64,000 bases of DNA, taken from positions 2,604,001 through 2,668,000 of the forward strand of contig OZ345353.1 in assembly GCA_977006965.1 (NCBI GenBank), written 5' to 3'. This DNA is from Phymatolithon calcareum. Lineage: Eukaryota > Rhodophyta > Florideophyceae > Hapalidiales. Below, one piece after another: positions 59,846 through 64,000 of the stretch (position 1 is its first letter; every line of letters starts with the position of its first letter). A program made the position numbers and the translations under genes. The notes under the pieces were generated by a model. It worked only from the letters and a program-made list of their open reading frames with translations. It made no database searches and had not been told where the DNA came from.

Positions 59846-62475
59846 TCCGCAGAAGGCAAGACAAAAAGTGGTCGAGACCAAGCACCAACAATCCCGTAGA
59901 GGACTGAAATAGGACTACTTTGAGTCCTGAGTTTTCCCGTCCACCATTCTGGTGGACGTTTTGTGAGCTACACAAAGGTAGGTAGCATCAGAGGAAGCCT
60001 TGCCCATATCTTCGGAAGTCTGTGGGGCTTTTAAATAAACTTGAAAGGAAAAAAAAAAAAAAAAAGTACTCAAAGGGTCATTGCGCATTTCTCCTTGGCA
60101 ATGCGTCATCATGCATAAAGTTCTTCTCGAGAAAGAGCTTTATGCCACGGTTAGAAAAAAAAACCATGCACAGCGCGTGTGATGACCATCTTGCACTATT
60201 TGCTTCGGGTGGAATCGTCTAATGACGAGCGGCAGGCAGAGAAGAAGCGTACTTACAATTAGCTAGCAGGATTAACGCCCCGCCGTAATCTAAGTAGAGG
60301 AAAAATAAAAAAGCATTGCTTGCTAGCCCCATAGGATTCATTATTTTTATCTTGCAGTGTATGTTGTACCACGAAAAACCTACGATATGCTGCTTGTTTA
60401 ATATTCGAAAGGGTACAAAAGATGAACCTATAGCCATATGCGCAAGTACGGTTCGGTCAGAAAGGTACTGGACGAAGCTAATTGTGGCAAGTTTGCAAGG
60501 CGTGACTCGAGTGGAACGATCTTCGAAAGAGCTTATCTTTTGCTTTACCGATCTATGACCTTCTGTAGGAGGAGTCGTCTGGTGAATATTTTCGCACTGT
60601 CTAGCTCGGACCCATAATCGGTCCGAGACGGCTAGTACCGAGAACTATTGACAATCTTGAACGCAGCACAGTAATTCTTGAGCTCACAAGCCAGTCGATG
60701 CCTTTCAAAATCGAAACTTAATATGAGATGTGCTTGAGGGAGATATATCTGGCGTTGGTCAGATTTATGTCAGAAAAAATGAAAACATTACGCGCGTGAG
60801 AGTAACGAGCAATGGATTTGACGGAAAGCAATGTTTTCTTTATCTCGATCTCCGCTAGATGAGAGAGCTTTAGAACTTTAAGGGATGGGAGCAGACTCGT
60901 CTTTCTGACTAACTGAAATCAGCCGTATTCAATCATTTGTCATTAGCAGGAAGCAATACTCAGATACCAAACTAGTCATCAATCTATGGCCCGAAAGCGG
61001 ATTCAATTTCCCCCGCAATCTCCTCCACAAGGTCATTCACGGTCTTTGCGCGGTTGGTCAGGAACCTTTGTTGCCTTCTTGCGAATAAAGCTACGAATCA
61101 TCAACATCTGGTTGAACGACGTCTCGCCATGCAAAAGCGTGACTGTCAGCTTGACTTTTTGTGACTGAGTACTAGTGGTCAATATTCAGTCATGGACATT
61201 AGTCACGCCATTTCAGCCTTTAGTAAGTCAATCATAAATACCAGTCTGGAGGGGAGGATGGGAGAACAAAAGCAACAATAATGTTTCTTATGAATTATTG
61301 CTCAATGCGTTCGAGCGGACGGAGATGTTGGACGTCTGTAGCTTGCTTTCGTGTCATTGAGACGCACGAGGTCGAAGGTTGGCAGGTGCTTTGATCTTGA
61401 GCTCGGAATCTTGCGATACATTGGATTTCGGTTCACTGTTGGTAGACGATGGACCGGCGCTCGTGGCGGTTGCTGAGGGCTACAGACTGGGTATGATAAG
61501 GTCTAGGACACCCGTTGAAACAGATCGTCGTGCGGCCAAACGGTGCTGTGGTCAAACCGTATTGAAGACGTGGTTCATTGTGTGCTTATGCGCTTCGACA
61601 TGTAGGATACTCGTCTTCGTCCCTGCTTCGATGGTTTGTAAGCGTTCTTCTGCGTTTTTGCTGTAAATGATGCGAATTCTACATTGAAGTGAGCTTGCTG
61701 AATCTACAAAGTAAAAGTAAATCGCATAGCACCAGGGCATCATACGGTAACGTCGCGCACTCCATATTAAATGTACATCAACGAGAGTTGGTAGTTTGGT
61801 CAGTAATTAAGAGATCGCGCGCTACTGCCGCACATACCTTCACATGCTCATGATCATCATGACTTAAAGCAATTGCCTCTAGGCTCCCCGATTATGCATC
61901 TCTGCTTTGATACAATCCCTAACTTACATCCCAATTGCATGTATGGCAATCAATCCCCAAGAATAAAGCCTCAGGTAAAAAATGTTGAGCTCCAACTTAT
62001 TTGTCTTATATCAACGATCCAGTGCGCAAACAATGGACTAACTCTGGCGTTCTTCCCACATTCATTGGTCTTGCATCCCCATTGGACTGATTGAGCGCGC
62101 CCCAGCGTGATCAATTTCCAGAACTAACAAGTCATCTAGCCAAATGAAGATAAGTTTTTTGATACAATTATATTTAAAAGCCCCAATGTCTTACGAATAT
62201 GGGGACAAGGCTTTCTCAGGCGCTACCCACAATAGGGTTTTTCGTCTCATACCTTTCATCTTCTGCCGAAGCCCCTAGCATGTACGCACGTTTTTGAAAA
62301 CTCTCATAAAACGTTTCCCAATCTTCGCTTCTTGTTTCAGTGCAGGCCTTCATTATTCTCCATACACTGGATGGTTTTTAACGACTGACAAGTGCTAAAG
62401 GTTTACAAGCGCAAATAATAACGCTACTTAATAAAATAGAGGCTTGGAGCTATTACAATAAAAGTTTCTAATCTA

Positions 62476-64000
62476 TTACGAAGCGTCCTCCAAGATTTTG
62501 ACACCTTCCTTACACCGTTTCTCCGACATTCCCGAATTTGTCAAGAAAGTCGAGTTAGAACATCTCAGTCTCTCGATGCCCTGCGTCCTGCCGGCGACAC
62601 CAGTATTGGTTCCTCTTGTTACAGGTGCGATGTAGTCCACACACCAGATATCGAAAGCGCTCCTCGCTGGAACGCCAAACGCTCCAAACACGTGGTCAGC
62701 ACTGCATTGCTGCGTGCCCCAAGAAAAGTCATGCGTCCCACCAAACTGGTACCTCCAATGCCGTTGCTGCCGGATGGCGTACACAAAGTCAACGTACGCG
62801 TGATGCAGGTAGAACACTGGGTCATTCGGAGCATGATGAGTTGAAATCATGTCTCCTCCAATGGCAACATGTGGCAGAATATGGGCGCTTTCAATTCCAT
62901 CTGCGAACTCCTCAAAGCGCTCCCTCTCCACCAGTCCATTCAGCGAGGACCAGCTCCACAGCACCGGCATGGACCCTGACACGCCGGAGTCGAAGTCGCG
63001 CGAAACACGATGCCATTCCGGAATGATTGCGTCCATCCATGCAAATGCTCCGCTCTGAATTGGTTCACTGGGCATGCGTGCTCCTCCCAGGAACTCTGCT
63101 CCCCAAATCTCGGACAATGCCGCATCCTCGGAATCTCGTGTCCAGTCCCAGTACGGAAGCGCAAGGTCCGGCTCGATCGTGCGGAGCAAATTTTCCAGTT
63201 TCAATAAGAAAATTCTGTGCCAGAGCAAAAAGTAGCATCCTCCATGCGCCTCGTCGCCGTGTTGCTGGTGTGTTTTCACAAGAACATCCCACTGGCTAAG
63301 TGGACGTGTCTCGCCGTTTTGAGGCGGCGCGGGTCTATTTCGGAGCTCCATAATGGCGCGCTCCCAGCGACGACGCTCCCATGGCGCGAGGTCGCGGATC
63401 TCACGTCGCTGCCGCCGGTTTCCATTACATTGAAGGTCAGGAATACCGTTCATAAAGGGCGGGGGCGTCGGCGGGGCCTGGGTTTGCGGAGCCGAACTCG
63501 GTGTTGGAGAGATGGTTGCAGCAGTACTTGGCGCAGGACTTGGCAATATGATTGGTCTAGGTGTAACGCTCGGAGTTGGCGTTTGCGGATCATCTATGCC
63601 GTCGTGGACTTCATCGCCTTCAACTGGCTCTCCCGACTCATTGAGAGGATCATCTTCGATATTCTTCGGGCTTGAACTCGGAGAGTGTCTCGATCCACCT
63701 TTCTTTGTTTTGCACTCGCGAGCACTACACCAGAAGAAACCTCCAAGAAATCCACCACAAACCCCCTTTCCCTTGCACACCGCAGCGGAGCAACTGAAGT
63801 TACCTGAGCAACACTCCTCTTCCTCTCCGGTCTCATCATTCGTGACTGTTTCGCACTGCTTGGAAAAGAAAAAGCGCGATACTGGGGAGATAAAGGAGGT
63901 ATCTTCGACTGTGTGCGTGACGACGGTTGCAGGATCGGGCGGCGGAGTCGCAGTAGCAAAGACGAGAAGAGTCCCAACGGCACATATCGCAAAAAGCTTT
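62476..64000 (-). CDS. Secreted tyrosinase (type 3 copper), 5' end outside the window
   Basis: The frame runs from the stop at 62476 to the window edge; 508 codons are visible and the start lies beyond 64000. The visible N-terminus (KLFAICAVGTLLVFATATPP) is the hydrophobic core of a signal peptide. A Cys-rich segment follows (ECCSGNFSCSAAVCKGKGVC continuing to FFWCSARECK), then a long Pro/Ser/Thr linker. The tyrosinase domain has the CuA site HQQHGDEAHGGCYFLLWHRI with RIFLLKLENLLR and LPYWDWTRD. The CuB site is HVAIGGDMISTHHAPNDPVF with FYLHHAYVDFVYA. Such enzymes oxidise phenols to quinones; in algae they may cross-link cell-wall or adhesive proteins or act in defence. No intron is visible. 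The Cys-rich region may be a small disulfide module that binds the wall. Confidence 0.92.
   Translation of the reverse strand, partial: KLFAICAVGTLLVFATATPPPDPATVVTHTVEDTSFISPVSRFFFSKQCETVTNDETGEEEECCSGNFSCSAAVCKGKGVCGGFLGGFFWCSARECKTKKGGSRHSPSSSPKNIEDDPLNESGEPVEGDEVHDGIDDPQTPTPSVTPRPIILPSPAPSTAATISPTPSSAPQTQAPPTPPPFMNGIPDLQCNGNRRQRREIRDLAPWERRRWERAIMELRNRPAPPQNGETRPLSQWDVLVKTHQQHGDEAHGGCYFLLWHRIFLLKLENLLRTIEPDLALPYWDWTRDSEDAALSEIWGAEFLGGARMPSEPIQSGAFAWMDAIIPEWHRVSRDFDSGVSGSMPVLWSWSSLNGLVERERFEEFADGIESAHILPHVAIGGDMISTHHAPNDPVFYLHHAYVDFVYAIRQQRHWRYQFGGTHDFSWGTQQCSADHVFGAFGVPARSAFDIWCVDYIAPVTRGTNTGVAGRTQGIERLRCSNSTFLTNSGMSEKRCKEGVKILEDAS

Larger units (their letters stand above)
58144..62475. 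other. Gene-poor region, about 4.3 kb
   Basis: Contains dispersed repeat copy 2, one possible spliced small gene (59482-59845) with an A16 tract downstream, and a small GTCCACCA/TGGTGGAC hairpin near 59939. From 60.1 to 62.4 kb I see no gene or clear repeat. Confidence 0.5.

Overview
The window is nuclear DNA of a red alga, most likely a mesophilic, phycoerythrin-bearing species. A plastid-targeted 15,16-dihydrobiliverdin:ferredoxin oxidoreductase (PebA type) at 6622-7674 restricts the host to an organism with phycobilins. Genes are compact: most have no intron, the rest have one to four short GT-AG introns. Plastid transit peptides are short and begin Met-x-x-Phe. tRNA genes are built in the permuted or multi-intron way known from Cyanidioschyzon and some other algae. 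The species is not identified; a florideophyte or porphyridiophyte is an inference.

Layout. 1-18.9 kb is gene-dense: an Erv1-type sulfhydryl oxidase core, a four-intron tRNA-Leu(CAA), an unknown plastid protein, a DEK_C/SWIB/SWIB chromatin protein, PebA, the SNARE regulator SLY1, a PWWP protein, RUVBL2, a BAR-like protein, a ZNHIT1-like HIT-finger protein, an LCP5/neuroguidin protein and proteasome subunit alpha-2. 19.3-27 kb holds a tail-anchored UBE2J2/UBC6 E2, a FIP1 homologue and dymeclin. 28-33.3 kb is a DNA transposon with a CACTA/Plavaka-like transposase and a second, four-exon gene. 33.9-50 kb holds an SR protein, a permuted tRNA-Gly(UCC), a SelD-associated-type flavoprotein, an organellar methionine aminopeptidase, a membrane-anchored methyltransferase-like protein, a delta-12 desaturase, ribosomal protein eL8, a mitochondrial Mn/Fe superoxide dismutase with a 12-nt exon and a lumenal FKBP. 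50-62.4 kb is gene-poor and full of repeats, foldback elements and a nested pogo/Tigger-like palindrome. The right edge carries the 3' part of a secreted tyrosinase gene.

The genes are mostly independent housekeeping genes, not a pathway cluster. PebA, the lumenal FKBP, the unknown 561-aa protein and possibly the aminopeptidase work in organelles. RUVBL2 and the ZNHIT1-like protein are both expected SWR1-type remodeller subunits and lie 1.4 kb apart.

The most unusual content is the two tRNA genes: tRNA-Gly(UCC), whose 3' half lies upstream of its 5' half, and tRNA-Leu(CAA), whose 83-nt body is recovered only after removing four inserts. The nested inverted transposons are the second point of interest.
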